DNA of 51,707 nucleotides, taken from Lentisphaerae bacterium GWF2_44_16 (GTDB lineage Bacteria > Verrucomicrobiota > Lentisphaeria > Victivallales > GWF2-45-14). The position numbers and the translations under genes are program-made. The notes beneath the pieces are model-generated. The model did not search any database. It saw only the letters and a program-made list of their open reading frames with translations, and was not told the DNA's origin. The DNA lies in NCBI GenBank assembly GCA_001803225.1, contig MHBF01000195.1, forward strand, positions 1-51,707. The letters are read 5' to 3'. Below, in pieces: positions 25,605 through 32,081 of this stretch; position 1 is the stretch's first letter, and each line of letters begins with the position of its first letter.

Positions 25605-27047
25605 GTCTTTACCGTTAGGCGTACTATAATTTAATTTCAGGTAGAACCTTTCATCGCCTGTCCTTGTGATTTCTTTTATGTTGGCCAGGATTGCAGTGCG
25701 CCGGGTATCCGGATCGTTGGGATTGTTCTTCAGGGCATCATTAAAAGTTTTCAGCTGTTGCGTTAAAAAGTCCGCATCGTTGAAAAGTTCGGTTTCAAGG
25801 TTGGATACTACCTTTTGAAGATTTTCTTTTCTGAGGCTAAGTTCTTTTTTTTCTTCGAGCAGTTTGGAAAGTTTTTCATTCCAAAAATCTTTGTTCTGCG
25901 AATTCACAAGGCCGGATAAAAAAGCGTTTTCTATTTTGTTGATTTCTAAATTGACATTTATTATGGCATTATTCAGATTGGCAATATTGGGTTTGTTTTC
26001 CTTCAAAAATTCAGTTTTTTGACGCTTTATTTCGTCCGTTATTTCCATTATCATTTCAGGTTGCGTATCAAGTTGGTTTATTTTTCCCAAGACTGCATTT
26101 TCAATTGCAGGCGCGGAAACGTAGGTTTTACAGTTTACAATATCGGTGCAGCGGTAATAGTGGAAACTGCCGCTTTTCATGCTTGCCGGTGTCATATAGC
26201 GGCCACAGTGGCAATGAACCAAGCCGGATAGGATATAAGGGTATTTTTGCGATTTCGGGCGACTTCTTCCACCGTTGGTTGTCTGTGGCAATTTCGCTTG
26301 GACTTTGTCAAAAAGTTCTTCTTGGATAATCCGATCATGCTTTCCTTGGTATTCTTTTCCGGCATAAACGATTTTTCCGGCATAAGCTTTATTTCTGAGC
26401 ATATTTAAAATTCCCTGTTTGGATATGGTGCCATGGTATTTTTTGGCTATGTCCATAGTCTGAATATTGCTTGCATACATATTAAAAATATCTTTTACTA
26501 TTTCAGCTTTCCGGGGATCGACTTTTAAAACATTATCGTGTTTTTCCCCGCGCATATAAGCAAAAGGGGGTACGCTTACCGGAAATTCCCCTTTTTCGGC
26601 AATGGAAACCATTTTATGCTTCACGCGCTCCGCTGTTTGTTCACGCTCAAATTGTGCAAATACATTGATTATTGACATCATTGCGCGGCCAACGGGAGAT
26701 GAGAAGTCTATATTTTCTGTAATGGAAACAAAGCCCTTGGCGTTTTCCCTGAGCATCTCAAAAATTTCGCCGCCGTCGCGAAGGGAACGAGTTAAACGGT
26801 CGAGCCGGTAAACAATCAGCGTGTCCCATTCGGCTGTACCGGATTTCAGTTCAGCGAGCAACTCTTGGAGGCCGGGGCGGTTTTTGTCTTTCGCGGAAAA
26901 GAATTCATCGGATAATTCACGCAGAACAGTACCGCCGCGGGCTTTGATATAGTCCCGGCACATTTGTATCTGCATTTTGACGCTGGTTTCGTTTCCGTCC
27001 CAGGATGAGCCTTTAGGAGAGACGCGGGCGTAGATTAGGTATTTCAT
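25572..27047 (-). CDS. Large serine recombinase (phage integrase)
   Basis: The 491-residue enzyme has an N-terminal resolvase domain (YARVSPKGS with nucleophile S10, YRLDRLTRSLRDG, INVFAQFEREQTAERVKHKM), a 'recombinase' domain with ILNMLRNKAYAGKIVYAGKE, a zinc ribbon with C-H-C, C-T-D-I-V-N-C cysteines (LVHCHCGRYM ... YYRC) and a long coiled coil near residues 350-440. It catalyses integration and excision of the element. Its last ten residues are encoded by tRNA-Gln on the opposite strand, so the C-terminus must differ in the excised form. Large serine integrases more often use protein-coding targets, which makes a tRNA site notable. No strong ribosome site is seen at the ATG. Confidence 0.95.
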   Translation of the reverse strand: MKYLIYARVSPKGSSWDGNETSVKMQIQMCRDYIKARGGTVLRELSDEFFSAKDKNRPGLQELLAELKSGTAEWDTLIVYRLDRLTRSLRDGGEIFEMLRENAKGFVSITENIDFSSPVGRAMMSIINVFAQFEREQTAERVKHKMVSIAEKGEFPVSVPPFAYMRGEKHDNVLKVDPRKAEIVKDIFNMYASNIQTMDIAKKYHGTISKQGILNMLRNKAYAGKIVYAGKEYQGKHDRIIQEELFDKVQAKLPQTTNGGRSRPKSQKYPYILSGLVHCHCGRYMTPASMKSGSFHYYRCTDIVNCKTYVSAPAIENAVLGKINQLDTQPEMIMEITDEIKRQKTEFLKENKPNIANLNNAIINVNLEINKIENAFLSGLVNSQNKDFWNEKLSKLLEEKKELSLRKENLQKVVSNLETELFNDADFLTQQLKTFNDALKNNPNDPDTRRTAILANIKEITRTGDERFYLKLNYSTPNGKDWLPRLDSNQD

Positions 27048-27050
27048 GGC

Positions 27051-27263
27051 CTATTGGATTTCATTTCTATTTTCTTCTATGATTTCTTTTATGGTTATTG
27101 TAATATATGAAACGGCAAGCGGAATTATAAACATAATAATTCCACCAATAAACATACCAGTACCAATAATTTCTTGATTTTGAAGTAGAAAAAATCCCGC
27201 AGATGCAATCAATAGGCCTAATACAAAAGAAAGAGTTAACATTATTACCAATAATTTTTTCAT
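27051..27263 (-). CDS. Small membrane protein with two helices
   Basis: The 70-residue product has two hydrophobic segments (about 4-26 and 34-57) and a short acidic tail. AGGA stands eight bases before the ATG, and the stop is three bases from the recombinase start, so it leads the integrase transcript. No family recognised. Superinfection exclusion or membrane anchoring is possible but unproven. Confidence 0.65.
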   Translation of the reverse strand: MKKLLVIMLTLSFVLGLLIASAGFFLLQNQEIIGTGMFIGGIIMFIIPLAVSYITITIKEIIEENRNEIQ

Positions 27264-27277
27264 TTAAGAATTCCTGT

Positions 27278-27364
27278 TTATTTTTTTATAAAAAGTTGTT
27301 CATTGCTAAGAACTTTATCGCGAATTTTCCGGGCTATGTCGGTTTCGGTAAGTGAGTGTTTCAT
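27278..27364 (-). CDS. Tiny open frame, 28 residues
   Basis: Between two likely genes, an ATG at 27364 opens a 28-codon frame whose product (MKHSLTETDIARKIRDKVLS...) has a natural amphipathic composition, but no clear ribosome site precedes it. It may be a real microprotein, a decayed gene end or chance. Confidence 0.3.
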   Translation of the reverse strand: MKHSLTETDIARKIRDKVLSNEQLFIKK

Positions 27365-27380
27365 TGCTGTGGTCTTCGCT

Positions 27381-28259
27381 TTATGTGTATGAGACAGTTC
27401 CATCAGGAGAGCTCCATAAAAGTTTCAATTCATCTTTGCCTGATAACCCCATAGCCTTAGCCATAATTTCGGCTGGTATTTCCCAGCTTTTTGGAAATAC
27501 TCCATCTGTAAAAAATGAACGAGAACCCAATTCGTCTTTTAAAACAACAAAAAGAACTTCAGGCCTTGAATTATAACAAGTACGATAATTCCATTTTTTT
27601 CTATCTACATAAACTGTTTCAGGAAAATGTTTTACCACTTCTTGTATGTATGTATAATTGAGATAAGGACAAAGGCGAAATTTCATTGCCCTTCTCCTGA
27701 GTTCATGCGCTAAGCGTGCCTTATCAAATCTAAAAACATTAGGATTATCAAAGGTTCCCCAAGAAAACCAATTTTCAAACCCAAACCAACGTAATTTAAT
27801 AGCTTCACATCCCCATATGCTCAGATAATTACCTGCTACTCCAAAACAGTGTCTAATTGGATTGTAACATTCCATCCTGTCTTTAAGGCAGGGAAGAAAA
27901 GCCATACTTTCTTTCCAGTCTTCAGGGATGCCGTCAATATATAGAGTTTTATTTCTAATCCTGCTAAGAAGTAACGCAAAATCCACGCACCCACAGATAT
28001 TTTCATAATACCATTTTGCGCTGAAAATTTCTTTCCCGTCTATGGTCGAAACGTTAAATTCATCGGCTTTTTCAGCAAGAACAAGGATTTTTGCAAATGC
28101 AGAAGAATTAGACCGCTGAAACTTGAAAGTCAATTCTTTTGGACGTTTAAAACTATTGTCTATTGCAAATTCTTTAGTTGGAAAATTTTCTAAAGTTTTT
28201 CCCATTGCAAAATATGTTTCATCGGATGGATGAAGTAATATTCTTACAGGAGCGTCCAT
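27381..28259 (-). CDS. Hypothetical protein, AT-rich prophage cargo
   Basis: The 292-residue protein is not recognised. It lacks a signal peptide and membrane helices and is rich in aromatics and Cys-His patches (ENICGCVDF, PCLKDRMECYNPIRHCFG). The DNA is more AT-rich than the phage core genes, and the gene lies on the leftward strand between small membrane proteins of the lysogeny side, the usual place for cargo genes expressed in the lysogen. A weak possibility is a defence or exclusion factor; nothing in the sequence proves it. Confidence 0.6.
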   Translation of the reverse strand: MDAPVRILLHPSDETYFAMGKTLENFPTKEFAIDNSFKRPKELTFKFQRSNSSAFAKILVLAEKADEFNVSTIDGKEIFSAKWYYENICGCVDFALLLSRIRNKTLYIDGIPEDWKESMAFLPCLKDRMECYNPIRHCFGVAGNYLSIWGCEAIKLRWFGFENWFSWGTFDNPNVFRFDKARLAHELRRRAMKFRLCPYLNYTYIQEVVKHFPETVYVDRKKWNYRTCYNSRPEVLFVVLKDELGSRSFFTDGVFPKSWEIPAEIMAKAMGLSGKDELKLLWSSPDGTVSYT

Positions 28260-28276
28260 GACATTTTTATTTTCCC

Positions 28277-28477
28277 TTATTTGCTGTTATCCAGGCGTTT
28301 CAGGAATTCGGCTAAAACGGCATTGGTTATCTTGACTTCCCTCAGGAGTTCTTTTACTCTGCTATTGATAAGGCAGATAAAGATTGGCATCAGGATTGAT
28401 AAAATTGAAATAATAATTCCCAATACAATAATAATGAGAAATACAAAAGCCCCGATCCCCGCATAAGTCTCATTCAT
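28277..28477 (-). CDS. Small single-helix membrane protein
   Basis: The 66-residue product has one long hydrophobic stretch (about residues 9-37) and a charged C-terminal helix with VKELLREVKITNAVLAEFLKRL. A GGGGG ribosome site precedes the ATG. Its start is 15 bases after a stop that ends an out-of-frame extension of the regulator, suggesting one transcript. Function unknown. Confidence 0.6.
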   Translation of the reverse strand: MNETYAGIGAFVFLIIIVLGIIISILSILMPIFICLINSRVKELLREVKITNAVLAEFLKRLDNSK

Positions 28478-28492
28478 AAATCCCCCTTTACT

Positions 28493-28609
28493 TTAATTTA
28501 TCAGTTTAAAGGCGTCATCGTCGTATTCGTAATCAAATAATTCCGGCTGGTAAGGGCCGCGCCTTATCTGGACTATGCTAATTTTTCTTTGGCCTTCATC
28601 GTAGGGTAC
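28493..28609 (-). pseudogene. Out-of-frame extension downstream of the XRE regulator
   Basis: In the -1 frame relative to the regulator, codons from about 28609 to a TAA at 28493 read PYDEGQRKISIVQIRR and PYQPELFDYEYDDDAFKLIN, a protein-like, acidic tail. There is no ATG, GTG or TTG start in this frame; an ATT at 28582 has a possible GAAGG upstream. One extra base in the CCC run near 28605 would join it to the regulator. It is either a frameshifted gene end, a slippage product or an unusual start. Confidence 0.35.
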
Positions 28610-28974
28610 TCATCCCTGATATCCTCTTTCTCCATAGGAGGGCCGTATTTTTCGTTCAGTTCAAGCTCCCGTATGTATCTGAGAGCCTCTCTTTTATTTT
28701 CTTTGCTGATGGGATATTCATCGATAGCCGCCTCCAGTCTCTCCAGAGGGGTTATTTCCAAAGGGGCTTTGTCAAAATCTGGAGGCAGGAATGGCTTGAT
28801 GTGCGGGTAAAGTTTTGCCCATAATTTGTTGCTAATTTCTTTCGCTTGACCATTTGCCCAGCGTGCCGTTGTGGCATTTGAGAGTCCTAAAATCACTGCG
28901 AGGCTTGCCGCCGAATTACCTGTAGATACCAAGTAATCGTTCACCGCTCTTTGAATTTGTCTTGTGTTCTTCAT
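28573..28974 (-). CDS. XRE-like phage regulator
   Basis: The 133-residue protein has a Cro/CI-type helix-turn-helix in SAASLAVILGLSNATTARWA (about residues 21-40), and a C-terminal half with ITPLERLEAAIDEYPISKEN and IRELELNEK. It is the best candidate for the lysogeny repressor. AAGGA lies upstream of the ATG. A consensus promoter on the opposite strand (29052-29080) starts about 100 bases away, as expected for a divergent switch region. Its C-terminus may continue in another frame. Confidence 0.72.
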   Translation of the reverse strand: MKNTRQIQRAVNDYLVSTGNSAASLAVILGLSNATTARWANGQAKEISNKLWAKLYPHIKPFLPPDFDKAPLEITPLERLEAAIDEYPISKENKREALRYIRELELNEKYGPPMEKEDIRDEYPTMKAKEKLA

Positions 28975-29051
28975 AATTCAGATCCTTTCTTAATTTATAC
29001 CTGAATTAAATATAGTCAGTAAAAAAAATTAAAAAATTATTAAATCATGTA

Positions 29052-29080
29052 TTGACATGTATTCTGATGTAGTTTATAAT
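29052..29080 (+). promoter_or_regulatory. Perfect consensus sigma70 promoter, rightward
   Basis: TTGACA at 29052-29057 and TATAAT at 29075-29080 have a 17-base spacer. It faces away from the XRE regulator, as a phage PR promoter would, yet the next gene on its path is on the opposite strand, so the first part of the RNA would be antisense to it. Confidence 0.8.
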
Positions 29081-29101
29081 AACAAGCAAAGGGAGATGAA
29101 T

Positions 29102-29236
29102 ATGTCGAGTCAAACGCTTTTTTTAAGTTCGTCAAGTATCCTTGGAAGTTCATGCCCCTTGAATGGCGAATACCAATTACAGGCTTCACAGGAAAACGGA
29201 AAAACCGAAGGCTCAAAAGAAAAGGTTGCATTATGA
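29102..29236 (+). CDS. Possible 44-residue leader peptide, antisense to the zinc protein gene
   Basis: Twenty-odd bases after the consensus promoter, AAAGGGAG sits six bases before an ATG that opens 44 codons (MSSQTLFLSSSSILGSSCPL...). Promoter and ribosome site are ideal, but the frame is wholly antisense to the 131-residue zinc protein gene and its composition is unremarkable. It could be a real leader peptide or a by-product. Confidence 0.3.
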   Translation: MSSQTLFLSSSSILGSSCPLNGEYQLQASQENGKTEGSKEKVAL

Positions 29237-29505
29237 CATTTCGGACAATAAACAACATCCTCAAAGGTTCCATCGGATTTTTTAAGAAAAAGAGCACCTT
29301 TGTATTTTATCATTTGTTCCGTTTCGGAATATTTCGCAAGCTCTTCTTTGAGATGCTTGTTTTCTTTTTCGAGATTGAGGATGCGCTCTTTAAATTCAAT
29401 CGCCTCCTTTTGCATTTTTTCTGCAGCTTCCTTAAGAATGCCAACATGCTCCCTAAGAACGGCGTTTACAGGGAGACCGGAAAGAATTTCCGTAAGACTT
29501 TTCAT
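29110..29505 (-). CDS. Coiled-coil protein with C-terminal zinc ribbon
   Basis: The 131-residue product has a long charged helix (HVGILKEAAEKMQKEAIEFK and ENKHLKEELAKY) followed by a zinc ribbon: VYCPKCHNATF and FSCEACNW, four cysteines in CxxC pairs. It probably binds nucleic acid or another protein as a small phage regulator. The ATG at 29505 has AAAGGA at good spacing; the longer frame upstream would overlap a divergent gene and is rejected. No known function. Confidence 0.72.
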   Translation of the reverse strand: MKSLTEILSGLPVNAVLREHVGILKEAAEKMQKEAIEFKERILNLEKENKHLKEELAKYSETEQMIKYKGALFLKKSDGTFEDVVYCPKCHNATFSFEPSVFPFSCEACNWYSPFKGHELPRILDELKKSV

Positions 29506-29542
29506 TGCGCTTGTCCTTTCTTTAGTAAGTTTGATAACCCTA

Positions 29543-29570
29543 AAGATAACAGGCGCGATGATTTTTTCAA
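29543..29570 (-). promoter_or_regulatory. Possible leftward promoter for the zinc-ribbon gene
   Basis: On the minus strand TTGAAA (29570-29565) and TATCTT (29548-29543) are 16 bases apart, about 40 bases upstream of the ATG. The match to the -10 box is moderate. Confidence 0.35.
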
Positions 29571-29598
29571 TATTAACAATGGATAAGGATTTAAGGGT

Positions 29599-29766
29599 AT
29601 GAAAGACAAGACGGAAAAGAGACACGTTACCAAGATGGAAATAAAGGAACATTTCCTTGACAGAATGCGGGAGCGGAAAAGGCAACGGGGAATAATCATT
29701 TCAAAGACGCTTGATGAAGCCCTGGAGTTCGCTTTCAAAGAGGAAAACGCTTTGCGCTGGCTTTAG
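29599..29766 (+). CDS. Small basic protein, 55 residues
   Basis: An ATG at 29599 behind AAGGGT opens 55 codons giving a strongly charged peptide (HFLDRMRERKRQRGIIISKT, then LDEALEFAFKEEN). The last part resembles a ribbon-helix-helix strand and helix, but the match is too short for a firm call. It begins the rightward early block, divergent from the zinc protein. Confidence 0.5.
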   Translation: MKDKTEKRHVTKMEIKEHFLDRMRERKRQRGIIISKTLDEALEFAFKEENALRWL

Positions 29767-29818
29767 CTTGTATTTTCCTGTATTTATTTGTAGTGCATAT
29801 AAACCGAAAGGGTGAGAA

Positions 29819-29920
29819 ATGGTCTGGTGGCAAATAATTGTAGCGGTTTTAACGGGGGCTTTCATTACTGCTTTTTTCGCTTTCCGAAAAAAGGCGTTTG
29901 AAACGGTCTATGATATTTTG
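29819..29920 (+). pseudogene. Truncated N-terminal copy of a membrane-anchored gene
   Basis: A strong phage-style ribosome site (AAAGGGTGAGAA) precedes an ATG whose first codons read MVWWQIIVAVLTGAFI, then FFAFRKKAF. This resembles the start of the oppositely oriented neighbour, MSGFWEIIIAVATGSLIAYL: the W-x-II-x-AV-x-TG pattern is shared. The frame stays open much longer, but there it is antisense to the neighbour. It may be the remains of a paralogue or a short peptide. Confidence 0.3.
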
Positions 29921-30307
29921 ACGTCTTCTTTCCACAAAAACACAATTAGCAACCCTGTTTGCTATGGAGATTTTCTCAGCAGTCCCATAATTAAGGTCTC
30001 GACTATAAAGGTCATCAAGATGCCCCAAGAGCCGGGAAGCTCTTTCCGCTTGTTTCATAGTATTCCAAATGCAAGCGACATTCACAGTGGCGGTAATGAA
30101 ATCTCGTTCATTCTCAGCACTTACCGAGGAGACGCCTTTGAGGTCTGCGATAAATCTAATATAAGCGAGCCTGAATTTTTCATATGCTTCGTCGATAGAT
30201 TCAATACGCCTTTTGCGTATATCAAAATGAAAATTGATGTAAGAACCCAAATACGCAATGAGCGAACCCGTAGCAACGGCAATAATAATTTCCCAGAAAC
30301 CGCTCAT
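29849..30307 (-). CDS. Membrane-anchored hypothetical protein
   Basis: The 152-residue protein has an N-terminal membrane helix (about residues 4-25) and a long cytoplasmic helical part (RRIESIDEAYEKFRLAYIRF, VACIWNTMKQAERASRLLGH). GAGGTG lies six bases before the ATG. It opposes the surrounding rightward genes, hinting at expression in the lysogen. No family recognised; the rightward frame covering the same DNA has poorer composition. Confidence 0.6.
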   Translation of the reverse strand: MSGFWEIIIAVATGSLIAYLGSYINFHFDIRKRRIESIDEAYEKFRLAYIRFIADLKGVSSVSAENERDFITATVNVACIWNTMKQAERASRLLGHLDDLYSRDLNYGTAEKISIANRVANCVFVERRRQNIIDRFKRLFSESEKSSNESPR

Positions 30308-30383
30308 AATGACACCTCTGTTTTTTCAATAAAAAATAACATAAAAAATGATTTAAACAATCAACCAAACTGAAAGGGTGAAG

Positions 30384-30569
30384 ATGAGACGCCAGAAGGA
30401 AGTAATAGTCGAGATTGACGGGCCGGTGCCTAAATACGGGAATTGGACGCCGGAACTTGTCAGAGCGATTGCGACTTCTATGATTAGCCAGGCGGCGGCG
30501 GCCAAGGGATACCGCTATGCCCCTCTCGAAAATAAATTTCATAAATTGGAAACGGAGGCGGTGCAATGA
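30384..30569 (+). CDS. Small phage protein, 61 residues
   Basis: AAAGGGTGAAG precedes the ATG at 30384. The product (MRRQKEVIVEIDGPVPKYGN...) has a strand-like start and an Ala-rich helix (ATSMISQAAAAKGY). Its stop overlaps the next start. No family recognised. Confidence 0.6.
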   Translation: MRRQKEVIVEIDGPVPKYGNWTPELVRAIATSMISQAAAAKGYRYAPLENKFHKLETEAVQ

Positions 30570-30754
30570 AAATGGCAGAAATAGAAGAGTCGGTAATTGA
30601 ACTGACAGACAAGTTAATTGAGAGGAATCCCGAAATAACCCAGCATAGACAGCGCATAGACAAAAGAAATGAGCGGATTGCCGCTTTCGCCTGGGGCGCG
30701 GCGCTTGGCTGGTGTTTGGCGCTGATATTGGTTTTATTCACAACAAAATTTTAA
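30566..30754 (+). CDS. Small tail-anchored membrane protein, 62 residues
   Basis: GGAGG seven bases upstream and an ATGA overlap with the previous gene support this start. A charged helical N-terminal half (VIELTDKLIERNPEITQHRQ) is followed by one membrane segment (FAWGAALGWCLALILVLF). Unknown function. Confidence 0.62.
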   Translation: MKMAEIEESVIELTDKLIERNPEITQHRQRIDKRNERIAAFAWGAALGWCLALILVLFTTKF

Positions 30755-30772
30755 CCTGAAAGGGAAATGAAA

Positions 30773-30982
30773 ATGAGCGAGAAGAAGGAAAAGAACAGAG
30801 TAAAGGACGTTTCACGGAAAGAGTATTTCAAAAGCGTAATGGAGACTACGGGGGAATGTCTCAGGGCAATTGAGCTAAGCGCCCGGTCGCTTGGAATAAA
30901 TCCCGATACAAGGGAGGATTACAACAGACGGGACTATAGCAACTTCAAAGACGCAGTATTGAATTTAGCCGCCAAACAGTAA
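30773..30982 (+). CDS. Small charged phage protein, 69 residues
   Basis: AAAGGG lies eight bases before the ATG at 30773 (an ATG six bases earlier is too close). The product has KEYFKSVMETTGECLRAIEL and LGINPDTREDYNRRDYSNFK. Unknown; part of the early small-gene row. Confidence 0.58.
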   Translation: MSEKKEKNRVKDVSRKEYFKSVMETTGECLRAIELSARSLGINPDTREDYNRRDYSNFKDAVLNLAAKQ

Positions 30983-31005
30983 AACACCGCCCGGTGTTTA
31001 ATGGT

Positions 31006-31203
31006 TTATTTTTGGGATTTCGGAATATGTTTGTTAATAGCTTCTACAATTTTAAAATAAATATCATCGTATTGTTGCATTACGGTGATTGTTTTAAATT
31101 TTCCGTCTTTTGTAACAAGATCGGGTTGGTCGGTATAGGCACCTTTATTGATAAGAGCAATAAAGATTTCCTTTGCGATGTTGGCAATTTCGTATTTTTC
31201 CAT
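31006..31203 (-). CDS. Small leftward phage protein, 65 residues
   Basis: The ATG at 31203 has AAAGGA nine bases upstream and opens MEKYEIANIAKEIFIALINK, then VTKDGKFKTITVMQQYDDIY. It reads against its neighbours and ends 24 bases from the previous gene's stop. Unknown function; the overlapping rightward frame of 285 codons is a shadow. Confidence 0.58.
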   Translation of the reverse strand: MEKYEIANIAKEIFIALINKGAYTDQPDLVTKDGKFKTITVMQQYDDIYFKIVEAINKHIPKSQK

Positions 31204-31275
31204 AAAGAATTCCTTTCCGGACACCGGGCAGTGCCATCTAAATATGCCGACATAAAACTTTTTTGCAAATTTCCC

Positions 31276-31304
31276 TTGACAAGGCTTTCTTCATCTGCTA
31301 TAAT
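31276..31304 (+). promoter_or_regulatory. Perfect consensus sigma70 promoter of a structured RNA
   Basis: TTGACA at 31276-31281 and TATAAT at 31299-31304 with a 17-base spacer. The predicted start, about 31311, is just before the first paired bases of the RNA described next. Confidence 0.88.
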
Positions 31305-31310
31305 CTCTGG

Positions 31311-31485
31311 CAATGGGATTAGAACCCCAGAGACGAATAGCGGTGAACCCCTTGTCAGAGGTTCAAATTCCGCAAGAATAAAGATGGTGAAATACTATCT
31401 TTACAGCCTTATGGCTGGGATGGAACTTGCCGCAAGGCGGTTCGCCTGCACTATTCGTCAGGGTTCTAACATCCCGGCCTTTTTT
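31311..31485 (+). ncRNA. Multibranched structured RNA of unknown class
   Basis: About 165 nt are closed by long-range pairing: GGGAT (31315) with ATCCC (31471), TAGAACCC (31320) with GGGTTCTA (31461), and GACGAATAG (31332) with CTATTCGTC (31451), 22 pairs in all. Inside are four local hairpins: TGAACC/GGTTCA with flanking CGG/CCG (31341-31372), a 10-bp stem with GAAAT loop (31379-31403), CAGCC-TTAT-GGCTG (31404-31417), and a bulged 8-bp stem capped by a GCAA tetraloop (31423-31443). A consensus promoter precedes it and GGCC plus TTTTTT ends it. An alternative terminator stem (31413-31422 with 31470-31479) competes with the closing helix. It contains no convincing gene. I do not recognise it as a tRNA, tmRNA, 6S, RNase P or known riboswitch. 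Confidence 0.8.
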
Positions 31486-31541
31486 ATTGCCCTTAGAACG
31501 GCGTTAAAAAATGGAAAACCAATAACGAATAGGAGGCAATC

Positions 31542-31739
31542 ATGCCACGTCCAACCAACGCAGTCGCGGGAAAAGCACTCGCAGTCGAAGAATTCTTCCA
31601 GATTACCGTTACGAGCCACCAGCGCAAGAGAGACCCCTTGTATCATCTCGGATACCGGGAGGGGCACTACACGGTGTTCAAACAGAACCTGCCGCGGCTC
31701 AACGTCAAAAGACTTATCGATTTTCTCAACAAAAATTAA
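31542..31739 (+). CDS. Small basic protein after the RNA, 65 residues
   Basis: AGGAGG precedes the ATG. The product (AVEEFFQITVTSHQRKRD, YREGHYTVFKQNLPRLNVKR) is basic and soluble. It starts about 57 bases after the RNA's T tract, so it may rely on read-through or its own promoter. No family recognised. Confidence 0.6.
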   Translation: MPRPTNAVAGKALAVEEFFQITVTSHQRKRDPLYHLGYREGHYTVFKQNLPRLNVKRLIDFLNKN

Positions 31740-31764
31740 GCCACTATATGGCAAAGGAGTTGCT

Positions 31765-31851
31765 ATGAGCGACAGGGAGAGATTCTATCTGGAGGCGGGA
31801 TTTTACGCGGCGGTACTGGTAATGATGGGTATTATCGGAATAGTCGGATGA
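31765..31851 (+). CDS. Tiny membrane protein, 28 residues
   Basis: AAGGAG lies six bases before the ATG. The peptide MSDRERFYLEAGFYAAVLVM... has a charged start and one hydrophobic stretch to the end, like many phage membrane microproteins. A strong terminator follows 60 bases later. Confidence 0.55.
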   Translation: MSDRERFYLEAGFYAAVLVMMGIIGIVG

Positions 31852-31913
31852 ATTGAGTTGTAAGGCGTTATTCCCTCCCGGTTTAAGGCAACCTTAAAAT
31901 GCCTGTGTTCCCG

Positions 31914-31964
31914 CCCCGGCGATTTTCTTTTTAGCTCCTTATTTTGAAAATCGCCGGGGTTTTT
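31914..31964 (+). terminator. Strong rho-independent terminator
   Basis: CCCCGGCGATTTTC (31914-31927) and GAAAATCGCCGGGG (31946-31959) form a perfect 14-bp stem with an 18-base loop, followed by TTTTT. It closes the early small-gene and RNA block before the DNA-metabolism operon. Confidence 0.9.
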
Positions 31965-32081
31965 AAAAAGGAAAGTGAAATAAGAGTCAGAGACTTTTCG
32001 GATTGGAAGCTGACTTCAAAAAAACTCAAACCGATGACAGCCCGGAAAGACGGGCATTTAAATAAACGAAAGGAAAACAAT

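Noticed and set aside
25572-27047. Serine recombinase as a stand-alone transposon
   Set aside because: It is followed by a contiguous phage gene order through terminase, portal and head genes, and its end lies exactly in a tRNA, so phage integrase is the simpler reading.
29152-29586. Rightward 144-codon frame over the zinc-ribbon gene
   Set aside because: Composition is Phe-rich and unnatural, while the opposite strand shows a CxxC zinc ribbon and a proper start.
29819-30373. Full 184-codon rightward frame as a gene
   Set aside because: Beyond the first 34 or so codons the sequence is antisense to a better leftward gene and loses coding character; only the start is kept, as a possible remnant.
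31332-31372. tRNA/tmRNA-like pieces in the RNA (GACGAATAG, GGTTCAAATTCC)
   Set aside because: GACGAATAG is half of the long closing helix, and the would-be T stem does not pair around TTCAAAT; no acceptor stem or CCA end fits.
30994-31851. Rightward open frame of 285 codons
   Set aside because: It runs antisense through a small leftward gene and then through the structured RNA; only its last 28 codons (31765-31851) have a ribosome site and protein-like character.
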